A stretch of 64,000 nucleotides of DNA from Parietaria judaica (GCA_954871525.1 OX940870.1:6045501-6109500), one strand, 5' to 3'; positions 39,812 to 51,402 are shown, counted from the stretch's first letter. Numbers and translations: made by a program. The notes: a model not told the origin generated them from the sequence alone.

Positions 39812-40325
39812 GAAAACTTGGAAAAATATTCCCCAAAACACAAGCTCAACGTTTTCTATTCATGTTCTTACTAAATGTGAATTATTATTCCTCAAACTGT
39901 ATTTTACCTCATTTTAGACAAAAATGTCATTTTCTCTACCTTAGTTATAAAACTATCATTTTAGACAATTTTTGGCACAATATTGGACAATGTTATGAGC
40001 AAACTTCGACAGTTTCTATTATTAAAAAAATAACTAAATAGCAAAATAAAATAGTATGTAATTATTTGGAAATAGTAAAAATCAGTTGAACATTATTGTC
40101 TTTAACTTTGAAATTTTTTCTTGTACGGGTTGACAATTTTTGGCACAAAATGTGACATTTTATGAGTCTCGGGGTTTCTCTCAACTCAGGTAGAAAAAAT
40201 GATATTTTTCTTCTTCTTTCTAAAGTGAGGTAGAATAAAGTTTGAGGAATAATTATTCAGATTTAATAATACGGAAATAGAAAATGTTTAACTTGTGTTA
40301 TCGGGAATATTTCTTCAAGTTTCGC
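39812..40325. mobile_element. MITE with long inverted ends
   Basis: Left end GAAAACTTGGAAAAATATTCCC and right end (GGGAATATTTCTTCAAGTTTC) are inverted repeats extending over about 110 bp (both include ATTATTCCTCAAACT). TATATAG occurs directly on both sides (39805-39811 and 40326-40332). Non-coding. Confidence 0.7.
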
Positions 40326-40339
40326 TATATAGTCTATGT

Positions 40340-40792
40340 AAGGTTAATGACGGCAAAAATACCCAAAGTTTGGTCAAAGAATCCCTCGTGTACCCAAATT
40401 TCAAAAGTGGTGGCAAAAAGATACTCAAAGTTGCATTTGGGGAGTTAACCACTCCATTCTTGTAATGTTAAAGGCCACGTGGACAAATCAGTTTTGTTAA
40501 ATGTAATCATTAAGGTTCAATTAGTTGTATTGAATAGTATTAATTAGGGTTTTAATTCATTATTTTGTCGTAAACGAGGCTGGTGTGGCTCGTCCACGTG
40601 GCAAAAATTGTTATGCCAGCAACCAACGTTTTTCCACGTGGCCAGAGTTAACGGGTAAGTTAACGGCGTTACGTGAATGAAGTGGTCAACTCCCCAAATG
40701 TAACTTTGGGTATTTTTACCATGACTTTCAAATTTTGGGTACACAAAAGGTTCTTTGACCAAACTTTAGGTATTATCACCGTCAATAACCTT
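40340..40792. mobile_element. second MITE, adjacent
   Basis: Left AGGTTAATGACGGCAAAAAT and right (CACCGTCAATAACCT) are inverted, and both arms continue with ACCCAAAGTTTGGTCAAAG or its near-complement. No clean duplication was found. It starts only 14 bp after the previous element. Confidence 0.65.
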
Positions 40793-41295
40793 ATATATAA
40801 CGTCGTGCGTAAAAATATTAGTCTTTATGGTCGTACCATGTATTTTCACCTACTGTTAAAGAGTACGCTATTCAAGTTCTCAACTGACAGAAATTCCATG
40901 CAGTAAATTCACGTACGTGATATTAATACTTACATTAAGATATATTTTGCGTATTTACAAAATCCAAGTACGTACACATGTATGTGCACTGTAAAAACTA
41001 AAAAGTACAATTATGATTCATACATAACACACGAGTGCTTGCTTCACGAAATTGAACCCTGAAGCCTGAAGGTGTTAATAATATTTTTTACCGTACATTA
41101 TCAAATAAAAATATATACAAGTATAATATTGTATGAAATGACATATTTGAAACTGAAACATACAGTGGTAATTAATAATGTGACCACTCCACTTTTATAT
41201 GTGTGACATGTACTTATTTCTGTGTGTTAATATTAGTCCAAATGAACCAGTTGATCAAAACCATCGTTAATATCTGTGGACATTTTAGTCTCGAG

Positions 41296-41333
<38 letters not shown>

Positions 41334-42097
41334 CCTAAAATAAAGCAGCGTGTACGCATTTCAATTTTTGGTATGGGGAAGTGTAAATTCAAATAAAACG
41401 TAATTAAGACATAGTCCATCGACATCGTACCTTTAGCTCTAAATCTTGAACTAAATGGATTTAATAATATATCAACCCTAAAGTATATTAATTTATGTTC
41501 CCTGTTATGTTTCCCATTCTAAATGTATCATTAATTAAGTAGAAGAAGATGATTTGTTGCAAGTTGCAAAGCTAACGGATGCAAGGTAACGAAATGCGAC
41601 CTCTATTTATTATTTAATTAATAGCATGCAGTTAAACTAATTAAGGAATTCTTAGTGGTATATTTAATCGTTTAGATAAGGAAATTATGCTTTTTAAATA
41701 TCGTTTACTTACATATTTGTAAAATTAGACCTCTGGTTATTTGTTAATATATGCTTATATTATTTCTAGTTTCTGATAAATCAGAATTACTCATCTTATT
41801 TTGCTTAGATAACGACAACAATTATTATAAATTATATAAGAAAAACTTCATTATTTTTTTTAGTAATCCACTAAGCTCCACAATTTCAAAAATAATATTT
41901 TCAGAATAGTTTTGTCCAAAATTCAAGGCAAATAATATTATGAATTTTCCACAAATATTTTTTTGAATTTTTTTTTCTTTAAATCATTTAATTTCGAAGA
42001 TTAATTAAAAAATTAATAATAAATAATGAGTTATTTTTTCAAGTTTCTCTTTATAAAATGGTAAGTCTTAATTATTATTTAATATTATTATAAGATT
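40793..42097. other. intergenic, no gene seen
   Basis: AT-rich; contains the (AT)n run 41301-41331. No coding region. Confidence 0.4.
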
Positions 42098-43668
42098 TAT
42101 AAACTGCAGTTATGTACCCAATGTTTGAACAGCTGCAGATTATGTACCCAATGTTTATTTTGGCAGCTAATGTACCCAAAGTTGATTCAGTTAACTTTTT
42201 TTGTGTTTTCCGTCAACGAGTAATTTTTCCTTTATCTATACAGTTTTTGTGACATAACTTACTCATTTTATCTCCAAAATTTGTGCACGGCTTGCGGTTA
42301 GTAAGATAAGAGATAGATCTACAACTTTGGTGTAAGTTTGGTAAAAAATGTTCTACAAAAATACAAAAATTCAATCACAACATAAAACTGGACATTAATG
42401 TAATGCAAAATACTTGTTTCGAGCAAATTTGAATATACTTACTAACTTTTTATGATGAAACGTAAAACTACAAAGTTGTAGATAAATATTTTATCTTTTC
42501 GAAAGTAGTTTATCTATAAATTTTTGACACAAAATGATTGAGTTATGACAAAAATACGAAAGATTTTTCACATAACATATTTCATATTATTATCATAACT
42601 CACCCATTTTTTGTCCAAAATTTATAAATAAACAACCTTTGGAAATATAAAAGATATATCTATAAATAAAAAAACTTTGTAGTTTCACGTTTCATCATAA
42701 AAAGTCATTAAGTATATTAAAGTTTGCTCGAAAGAAATATTTTGCATTAAACTAATTTCCAGCTTTACATTTAGTAATTGAAATTTTGTATTTTTTATAA
42801 ACTATTTTTACAAAAATTAAAACACCAATGTTGTAGATCTTTCTCTTATCTTTCTAACCGTAGCTCGTGCATAAATTTTGGACAAAAAAATGAGTAAGTT
42901 ATGTCAAAAATACAAAAAATGTACACGTAGAGGAAGAATTACTCGCTGACGAAAAACATGAAAAAATCTAACGAAATCAACTTCGAGTACATTAAGGGGC
43001 GGAGCCATAACTTTTACTAAGAGGGGGCAAAATTAATTGGTTATAAATTTCATAATAAAACGAGATATTGAAACTACTGTTATGCATTGCATTATAACTA
43101 TTTTTATGAACTTTCGGTTTATAAAAATAGTTTATTAGGATCTTTATATGATTAGAAATCTACATGTTACGTTCAAAATATTAATATAATTTGTTGTTTC
43201 AATATTTAAAATTTTGCACGTCTTAAATTGATTGGTGGTTTTTATTCTAATTTTGTAGTTGTAATCGTTTTAGTATACCTATAATTAAGTAAAGTACAAA
43301 AATACCATGGAAAAAAGAAGTTATAAAAAAGTGTTACTAAAAAACATCAAAAAAAAAATATGGTGGGTTTGAGAATTGAACCAAGGGCTATAACTTGGAG
43401 GAGAACTTTAAAAGTAACAAAATCCCAATAGGCTGTAGTGCATTTAGCTGCATTTAGTTTACAAATGCTATGCTTATTATTTATATATAAACTTTTAATG
43501 ATATGAATAATTAAATAAAAAACAACGTGTTCGGACCAAGTGGGGGTGTGGCCTCCCCCGATCCGCTCCCCTAAGCTCCGCGCCTGAGTACAATAGCCGT
43601 CAAAAATAAATATTAAGTATATAATCCGTAACCGATCAAATATTAGGTACATTAATCACAATTTACCC
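42098..43668. mobile_element. second fold-back MULE copy
   Basis: It carries ATGTACCCAATGTTTGAAC and ATTATGTACCCAATGTTTAT at the left, and TTAGGTACATTAATCACAATTTACCC inverted at the right, as in the element at 19027. The body is again an inverted repeat (GACATAACTTACTC versus GAGTAAGTTATGTC), centred near 42585. The left end is diverged and the duplication is not clear. A hAT element is inserted in its right arm. Confidence 0.72.
42995..43587. mobile_element. hAT-type element in the fold-back MULE
   Basis: Ends AGGGGCGGAGCC and GCTCCGCGCCTGA are inverted repeats of the plant hAT pattern. Flanks GTACATTA and GTACAATA match in 7 of 8. It is 593 bp and non-coding; the minus-strand frame at 43347-43652 is incidental. 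Confidence 0.8.
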
Positions 43669-45393
43669 TTTATTAAATAAAAACAGAGCTATAAGGATAC
43701 AAATTTCCGTTGAAAAAATTGTAGCTACACTAACAGTTAGAGCTGCACACATTGAACGCCGCGGCTCGTCGCGACTCGGTCGCCAAAACCGCGAGAAAAC
43801 ACGTCGCGACGCGTCGCGGCGTGTGCGGTCGCGGCTGGTCGCGATGTGGTCGCGAACTGGTGGCTCGAGAGAGAAAGAGGGGTTTTTTTGGGTTGCGGCA
43901 AAAGTTGTATATTTGATTCCGATGTTTAACTTTGTTAATTGTTAGTTTTTAACCGAATTTAAATGTTAAAAATGTAAATTTGTAACATAATATTATTTTT
44001 AAATATTTAATAACAAATAAATAAATATAACAAATAAATAAATATAACTAAACGAGATATTAAAAAAAAGAGTTGTATTATTCATTGTGAATATTACAAT
44101 AAGGTGGAAGAAATCTGTAATATTCAGTGTAAACATTACAAGATGCCTCACTAAAACCTCTCTTGTAAAACCCTCCTTAGGGACTAAAAACCAAGAGAGG
44201 AAAGAGCACATCATTATTGGCGCTAACTTTGCATCACTCGGGGAACCATGCGTTAAACCTTTCAGTCATAAGCTCAAGCTCGGTTGGTTCGGAACGTTGG
44301 CCGATTACGGGGTTGCGGAACATCCAATCGTTCAACACCACGGCTTGCTCGAGGTGTGTGTGTTGGTTATTTAGGCCCAAGCTTTTCTAGACAGAACTCC
44401 CCGAGGTTCCCAGGCTAGCTTGGAGGAGATTGCAAAGCAAACCTTATTTAAAAACCAATCTTTCTAAGACACCGAAATCCATTAAGAACTTTATAATTAT
44501 CACCACACATACAAATTACCTTTTTAATTTTAATAGCTTATTTAAGTAACCATTTAATGTTTATTAAATCTCAAGAACGTCGTTTCTGATGTGGAAGATC
44601 AGTCGGAACCGCAACCACAGAGCATACTAAGACTTTCGAGAGACGTGGCAAATTAATTAATTAAACTACTAATAATTAATTAATTAAAATAAATAAACTT
44701 ATAATTAAACAATAGGATTAAAGTAATAATAATTAATTAAATAAAATAATTAAAGTAATAATAATTAAATAAATAAAATAATTAAACTTATAATAATTAA
44801 TTAAATAAAATAATTAAACTTATAATAATTAATTAAATAATATAATTAAATTTTAGGCTTATTAGCAAAATACTCAACTTAGGTGAAACTATTTTAAAAA
44901 CTACTCAAGGTTTAATTAATTCAAATCATACTCAAATTCAGAGGCTATTTTCCTAAAATACCCCTCCAGGCTTTGAGCCTAACGAGCTATCCCTTCTCCT
45001 TCTCTTCGACTCCTCGCGACGATCTCTCTCTCTAGATTTCTTCTTCTTCGAAGAAGTTGATCGGTTACTAATTCTCTCATAGAGTTTCCTTCCTCCTCGC
45101 CTTTTCAGCGTCGAAGCGTGATCTGCTTTGCTTGATCTGGTTTGAATTTTCGTCGTCTTCGTGCAGCCATGGCGTGTATAGAGTAGAAGAAGAAAAGGGG
45201 TTTTCTGGTTCGTTATTCTGTTTCGATTCTGTTAGGATTTTGGTCCGATGGGTTTTGCTCGGAATGAGGCTCAATTATGAGATTCATGCGTTTCTGTGAG
45301 CTCTGTGTACACATGTTCTTCTTCGTGTTCGTGCGTCCCCGCTAGCTTGCGAAGCGTGATAGGGATCAGGATTGTGAGGAAACATGGAAGAAA

Positions 45394-45817
45394 ATGGAGG
45401 ACGAAGGTGATTTTGGGAGGAAGATTAAGGTCGGAGTATGTGTGTTGGAATAGAAGGTGAAATGCGGTCTAGAGGTTCTTTTTTTGTTCGTTCTACACTT
45501 TCTTACACACATTGTACGATCACATACATATACGTATACACATACATATACCTGATACGTATAAATATATATATATATATATATTACTATTGAATATAGA
45601 TGTTTTCGGCGCCGATGAAGCAGATCCTCGATAGGTTATAGGCGTTCGGCGAATTCGAAGTGAGTGTTGATATGTTTTCTGGTTTTGCGTGCTTGTATTT
45701 GTGTGAATGCATTTGGCAATGACTGAGTTCATCGGTGTTGCTGTTGATTTGTACTGATTTCTGATTACAGATCATATATTTTGGAGACAAAGTCATTCTT
45801 GAAGATCCAATAGAGAG
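45394..45817 (+). pseudogene. captured VIH/PPIP5K kinase exons
   Basis: Three exon-like blocks match the N-terminus of plant diphosphoinositol-pentakisphosphate kinase (VIH1/VIH2) as I know it: 45394-45474 (GRKIKVGVCVLE, stop, KVKCGLE), 45600-45659 (FSAPMKQILDRL, stop, AFGEFE) and 45771-45817 (IIYFGDKVILEDPIE). Introns with GT/AG borders remain between them, so the copy was taken from genomic DNA, not from mRNA. Two in-frame stops make it non-functional. The rest of the kinase is absent. Confidence 0.85.
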
Positions 45818-45959
45818 GTATGCTTGACAAATAATGATAAGGCAGATGTTTGCGTTTGTGTTTTTTGTTTTGTAACAAAGTTGTGTGCTTTGGTGTATTC
45901 TAAGTGTTTTTTTGTTGTTGTTGTTGTTGTGTTCTTGTTGATGTTTGTGTTAATTCCAG

Positions 45960-46219
45960 GTAATGGACTGAGCTTTGTGGACCACGGGCTCGGCGAGCCC
46001 AATTCCGAGGTTCGGGCGATCGTGGACAAGGAGAAGCAGAGGCAGTTACGGAGCCTCGAACTCATCGCGTCGGAGAATTTCACATATTGTGCGATTATGG
46101 AGACCTTCGAGTCGTGTACCATAGACGGAACCGGCACTCTGAGGCCCAACCCGAGGCAATCAGCTGAGGCTTGCGTGAGCAGCTCTAGGCGGCCTAAGGG
46201 GCTGATTTTAATTGCTTAG
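45960..46219 (+). pseudogene. captured serine hydroxymethyltransferase exon
   Basis: After an intact acceptor (TTAATTCCAG), the frame reads GLGEPNSEVRAIVDKEKQRQ then LRSLELIASENFT, the N-terminal signature of SHMT; wording is closest to the plastid SHM3 type. Similarity ends after about 46117 (ESC), before the active-site region, and 34 unrelated codons follow to a stop. It lies just downstream of the VIH exons in the same orientation, so one transcript could join both fragments. Catalytic function is impossible. Confidence 0.85.
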
Positions 46220-46339
46220 CTTATTGATTTATTTAATTTGTGCCATTAAGTTTATGGAATGTAATTTCCTAGCAAGAATTTAACAATTGTAATTTTCAAA
46301 ATTATTATATAAATATCAATTTTGAAATAATTTAACTCC

Positions 46340-48100
46340 CGTTACATAAGTGTAACTATAGTTACACATATGTAACTATAGTGACACATATGTAACTACA
46401 GTTACACTTATGTAACTCCAGTTACACAAGTGTAATTGTAGTTACATTTATGTACCTCTAGTTACATAAGTGTAACTGTAATTATAATTATGTAACGAGA
46501 GTTACATAAGTGTAACTACATTTTTCACAATTGTGTAAAAACATGAATTCTTAATAAATGCATACACATATCTCATACAATTGTGTTATTATATTTACAT
46601 TTACGAGTTTTAATCATATTAAAAATATAGTAAGTAATTTTAATCACTTGTAAACACATATGATTTGTAACTACCAATTACCATGTAAAAATTGTAATTT
46701 TCAAAATTATTATATAAATATCAATTTTGAAATAATTTAATCATATTATAGTTGCATATATTTTATCTATACCTTATGTTTCTTATAATTGTAACTCCAG
46801 TTACAAAAGTGTAACTCCGCTTACACTTTACTTATGCTGTGTAACTCCTATTCAAATTTATAACAAAATATATAACACTTGTGTTGTGCACTCATGCGTA
46901 ATTCTAGTTACGTTAGTGTAACTTCAGTTACGAAAGTGTAACTTCAATTACGATAAAAAATTATGTGTATTGTAATTACAGCTACAATAAGAACATGTAT
47001 GTAATTATTATGTTTATTTTTTGAATTTGGGAATTTGTGGCATTTGAAAGAAAGTAATTATTGTTTTTGCAGTTTTGATTTGTAGATATTGAAGTAACAT
47101 TAATATGATAGAGTTGCAATGAATAAAAAACACGTTAATATAACTTAAGTTACATAAGTTACATAAGTGTAACTGCACTTACCCAAATGTAACTTTAGTT
47201 ACATAAGTGTAACTGTAGTTACCCAAATGTAACTTCAGTTACATAAGTGTAACCGCAGTTACCCAAATGTAATTTTAGTAACTTTAGTTACATAAGTGTA
47301 ACTTTAGTTACATAAGTGTAACTCCAGTTACCCAAGTATAACTGCAGTTACCCAAATGTAACTTTAGTTACATAAGTGTAACTCCAGTTACCCAAGTATA
47401 ACTGCAGTTACCCAAATATAATTTTAGTAACTTTAGTTACATAAGTGTAACTGCAGTTACCCAAGTGTAACTGTACTTACCCAAATGTAACTTTAGTTAC
47501 ATAAGTGTAACTCTTGTTACCCAATTGTAACTGTAGTTACCCAAATGTAACTTTAGTTAAATAAGTGTAACTGCAGTTACCCAAGTGTAACTGTAGTTAC
47601 CCAAATGTAATTTTAGTAACTTTAGTTACACAAATGTAACTGCAGTTACCCAAGTGTAACTGTAGTTACATAAGTGTTAATGTAGCTACGTAAGTGTAAA
47701 TGTAGTTTCCTAACTGTAGTTATTATTACGTAACTTTAATTACATTGTTTTACTAAGAATTTCATAATTACAATTTTCTTTTTAACACCCCTTAGATAGC
47801 ATTTTTAAATCTTCTCTTGTGAATATATATGATTCAGACTTACTGAACCTGTAACAATTGTAATTTTTGAATTTTCTATATAAATACCAATTTTAAAATA
47901 ATGTAACTTTAGTTACAAAAGTGTAATTGTAGTTACATCAGTGTAACTACAGTTACAGGCTTATCGACTACTTCGGCGCTCGTATTGAATTCTCTTCGGC
48001 CATGCTATGTTGTGTAACTCTTATTAAATATATAATTATAATTGTAATTAAATATGTGAAATTACGGTAATGTAACTACAATTACATAATTGTAGTTATG
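46340..48100. repeat. palindromic 20-bp unit array
   Basis: Units GTAACT-NN-AGTTAC, each its own inverted repeat, recur with 6-base spacers (CCAAAT, ATAAGT or CCAAGT). This gives a period near 20 bp in the core (about 47140-47705) and sparser copies at 46340-46520, 46795-46960 and 47905-48100. Two unit types tend to alternate (NN = TT, then GC or GT). No coding potential. Confidence 0.9.
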
Positions 48101-49456
48101 CTGTTAGGAATTGTATGTCCCTATTTTTTGAAAATTAAAAAAAATTGAAGTTAAAAGATGAATTTTCTTTCTTTTTTCTTGAAAATCTAACGTGACTTTT
48201 GATTTTAATTTAAAAAGTCGGGGGCTCTTCAACTTCTTTTGGGTCGCTGCACGTCGTTCCCGACACCAATGGCCATCTCATGGACGGAAATGAGCGGAGA
48301 CACGTCTATTTTCAACAGAAAGAAATTCTCTCGAAGAAATAAATGGGAATGCGATGCTACAAAATTAATCTCAGTAGAAAACTACAAAAATAGCCTATGT
48401 CACGTCAGTCTTCTAACGTCCTTGAGGATTCCATCGTAACTTCTCAAATGGGTTTTCATAATTGAAGTAAAATCACTACAATCACGTGCATTATGAAGAA
48501 GGTTATTTCAATTAATACGTTCACTACATTTGTGACAACTTATCCCAACACTAGGTACTTATGACGTCCAAAACACAAACATATACATGTAACGTAATAA
48601 ACACCCAAGCGAAACACACGAATCGTTCAACCAAATCTAAATCAGAATCATTCGATGACTGAAAGAAATCAGAGCAACAATGCAGTACTAGTTCAGTGCA
48701 AAATCTCGAGATGAAGAAACGAAGCCGCGACGAGTTCTGCTTCAGAAAACGCAATTGCGACAAGCACTGCCACTGGAAGACGCACGAGAATCACTCGTAC
48801 TCTCTGTTCTTCTCATAAGTTGCGACACACCGCCACAACCGATAACTTAGAATTGCTTCGCGTACCTTGAAAGATGCAAAGCAAAACGAAAATCCAACCC
48901 AACTAATCAGAGCAGAAAGAAGACAAGAAGAAACCCTAGGAGCACCACAAATACCTGGAAGCCAAAGAAGAGCGCAGGCATATCGATTCTCTTCACCAGA
49001 TATGGTTGCATGATCCAGGCAATCGCGAACGTCGCGATCGATTCTCTCGGTTGAAGATCAAATCGAAATCAAAATCGATTTTAATATAAAACCTCATCAT
49101 ATTAACATGAATCACAAGGAGATCGGCTTCGTCGAAGAAGAATGGAGGTCGAACGGCTTCATTGAAAAAGAAGGGTGATTGAAGGCTTCGTCGAATGGTG
49201 TTCGAGAGATAAAAAGGAAGATGGGGCTATTTTAACCACCACTTGAGTACTTCTTTAATTTTATAAAACCTTTGAGTAATCTTTTAAAGAATTTATAATT
49301 AAATGAGTATTTTGCTAATAAGCCCTTAAATTTATAATAATTAATTAAATAAAATAATTAAACTTATAATAATTAATTAATTAAAATAATTAAATTTATT
49401 ATTTATTACCCGGATCGAGAACGTCGAGGATTGCCGACGGAGGCTTCAGCGGCTTC

Positions 49457-49939
49457 TTAATGGGAAGGTTCGGGGGAACCGTCGTGGAACGAGCCGACAA
49501 CGGAGCCATGGACAGAGGGCGGCGTCGGAAGCTCGGCATCATCGGCGTGTTGAGTTTCTTGAAAGTTGGCATCGTGGGCGCGTTGAGTTTCGTCTTCGTC
49601 GGGGTGTTGGACTTCTTGACCGGCTTGTTGTTGAAGCATGAGTTGGAAAAACGGATCGTTATTTCCCGCCCTTAATTGAGCTACCGCGTCGACCAAAACT
49701 TGGGGCACACGCTCCGGATTGGCGTCGTGCGCGCCCATCGCCCGGACTAGACTAGGTCGTAGAGACCGTACCGTATCATCGGGGTAATCGGGATTTGGTG
49801 GGGAAGGAAAAATTTCTGCCGGTAGCATAACGGGGATATAGCCGTCGGGCGTAGGTTGGCCGGGAGCCATGGGTTGAAATTGGGGTTCCAACCTCCTAGC
49901 CGTCCTTCGACCCCCGGAATTACCGCTTCTTCGAGACAT
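49457..49939 (-). CDS. transposon ORF, unknown 160-aa protein
   Basis: A frame starting MSRRSGNSGGRRTARR, with a basic N-terminus, a Pro-rich middle (PSPPNPDYPDD) and an acidic, His/Asp-rich end. A TATA box about 100 bp upstream and an ordinary plant-like leader support transcription on the minus strand. I do not recognise the family. Its place inside the terminal repeats of the 43743-50337 element suggests a transposon-encoded accessory protein or the first exon of one. It may be truncated, since the region downstream is AT repeat and an inserted MULE. Confidence 0.45.
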   Translation of the reverse strand: MSRRSGNSGGRRTARRLEPQFQPMAPGQPTPDGYIPVMLPAEIFPSPPNPDYPDDTVRSLRPSLVRAMGAHDANPERVPQVLVDAVAQLRAGNNDPFFQLMLQQQAGQEVQHPDEDETQRAHDANFQETQHADDAELPTPPSVHGSVVGSFHDGSPEPSH

Positions 49940-50342
49940 AATAGAGAACTTTGAGAACTTTGAGAATTGAGAGAACTTTGAGAATTTGAGAGAGAGATGG
50001 AAGATTGTTGGTGAGGAAATGAGGGAGGAAGGGGTGGTATTTATAAGGTTGGAGGAGATAGTTGGGTGGGTGAATAATAATTGAGGTGGGTGAAATTTTA
50101 ATTGAATTTCGGGTAAAAATTTAGGGATTTACGCCAAAACAAACACATATTTCACCCACCCCTCGGATCGCTGACGTGGCGAGATCAGGGCCGTTGGATC
50201 AAGTGCGCGGATCGAGCTCCACAGGTCGCGACTTTTGCCTCACGTCGCGACGCGTCGCGACTAAGGGTCTGCACGTCGCGACTTCCCCTATCGCGTCGCG
50301 ACGTGTCGCGATCCACGTTGGCGACGAAAGTGTGCAGTAGAG

Positions 50343-51330
50343 AACCCAAAATCGCACGGGTGCGTCAATATTGATGAACGGACAGATATCTCTGTATGGC
50401 GTGGCAGACAACAGGACCCCATAGCGTGGGACCCACGTGATTGGCACGTGAACCATTAACTGCACTGCGTGTGAGTTTGTCCTGCTAAGCCACCACACAC
50501 CCAATGCCTCCACACGTGTGCCCATGGGCTTGTTTTCTGTGCCTTCCCTCATTCTCTCTAACATTATATAAACTATTTTGGCCACAATCACGTAATTATA
50601 CTTAGCTGAGGAAAATAATTAGGTGAAACTTAAATTACGCGAAAATACTACTAAAATTCCATGCAGAACGGTCAAATTAGCTAATGAACCTTGTGATCAC
50701 ACGATTTATGTTATTGTCCTAGGTTTCTTCCATATTTGGTATTAAATTGTCATTGTGTGCTTTTTCACACGGAAAAGAAAAGAAATATAAAAAATTGAAT
50801 ATGAAGATGTAAATCAAAATTCGAATTTAAATTATAGTAAATCAAATTTTACTAGTTGTAAGTGAACGCCGGATTGATAGATTGAGGCTGAACAACTATA
50901 TTTTTTAGTGCTGGTGACTCTTTTGTTTTTTCAGTTTGCCATTTACGTTTTTAAAATGGAAATTTAAGTAAAAAAAAAAAAAACTTAAGAAAAAATGGGT
51001 TTAATTAGAGTAAATATTATGGATCTCGTTTGTCATTTTCTATAATTTGATCCTTTTTTTTTTTGGATTTTATAAATGTATCAATTTGTTACCGTTGCTT
51101 GAAAGATTTAGCCTGATTTTAGAATCTCGACCGATTTTTTTCCTTCGGATAATAACTTCATGAACTTTGAATGAAAAATTATTTATCTTTTTATTTTTAT
51201 TTTTTTTCGCTGTCTCGCTCTTGATTACGGAGTTCTGTCAGATTTATTGTTCTTAGAACAAACTCCATTGGCACTGCAAATGCAAAAGCTCGTTTGCAAC
51301 AGATGAAATGCTCAATTCAAGCGCTATAAA
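50343..51330. other. intergenic, no gene seen
   Basis: Positions 50390-50530 are GC-richer and include ACCCACGTGATTGGCACGTG (two CACGTG-like cores). The rest is AT-rich. No coding frame is supported. Confidence 0.4.
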
Positions 51331-51402
51331 AACCCACGCCAAAATGGCGTGGGATAATAATTTTGTACAGTGTCACGCCATAGCCATATATAGCGTGACA
51401 CT
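51331..51402. repeat. two adjacent GC-rich hairpins
   Basis: First hairpin: CCCACGCCA (51333-51341), loop AAA, TGGCGTGGG (51345-51353), all 9 pairs match. Second: AGTGTCACGC (51369-51378), 14-base loop, GCGTGACACT (51393-51402), all 10 pairs match. Both share a CACGCCA core. Confidence 0.92.

Larger units (their letters stand above)
44855..49325. mobile_element. chimeric Pack-MULE
   Basis: Left end AGGCTTATTAGCAAAATACTC and right end (GAGTATTTTGCTAATAAGCCC) are inverted; looser arm similarity runs about 200 bp. Flanks TTAAATTTT and TTAAATTTA match in 8 of 9. Inside are a VIH/PPIP5K fragment (45394-45817), a serine hydroxymethyltransferase exon (45960-46117), a long palindromic array (46340-48100) and an unidentified GC-richer segment (48200-49080). 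No transposase was seen. The target was an AT-rich tandem repeat in the surrounding transposon. Confidence 0.85.
43743..50337. mobile_element. unassigned DNA transposon with TCGCGAC subterminal repeats
   Basis: Ends CTGCACAC and GTGTGCAG are perfect 8-bp inverted repeats flanked by TAGAG on both sides (43738-43742 and 50338-50342). Both subterminal zones (about 43755-43865 and 50205-50325) are dense in GTCGCGAC/CGTCGCG words. On the minus strand there is a TATA box (TTATAAATACC, about 50036), a 160-codon frame (49939-49457) and, near the other end, a short open stretch (44375-44230). After subtracting the inserted 44855-49325 MULE it is about 2.1 kb, so it is probably a deletion derivative. 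A 5-bp duplication does not fit hAT (8), CACTA (3), PIF (3) or MULE (9). Confidence 0.65.

Noticed and set aside
43347..43652. 101-codon minus-strand frame
   Set aside because: It crosses the boundary of the hAT insertion and has no family character.
46340..47720. CRISPR-like appearance of the regularly spaced repeats
   Set aside because: Spacers are only 6 bases and repeat themselves, the units are palindromic, and the genome is plant; it is a tandem palindromic array.
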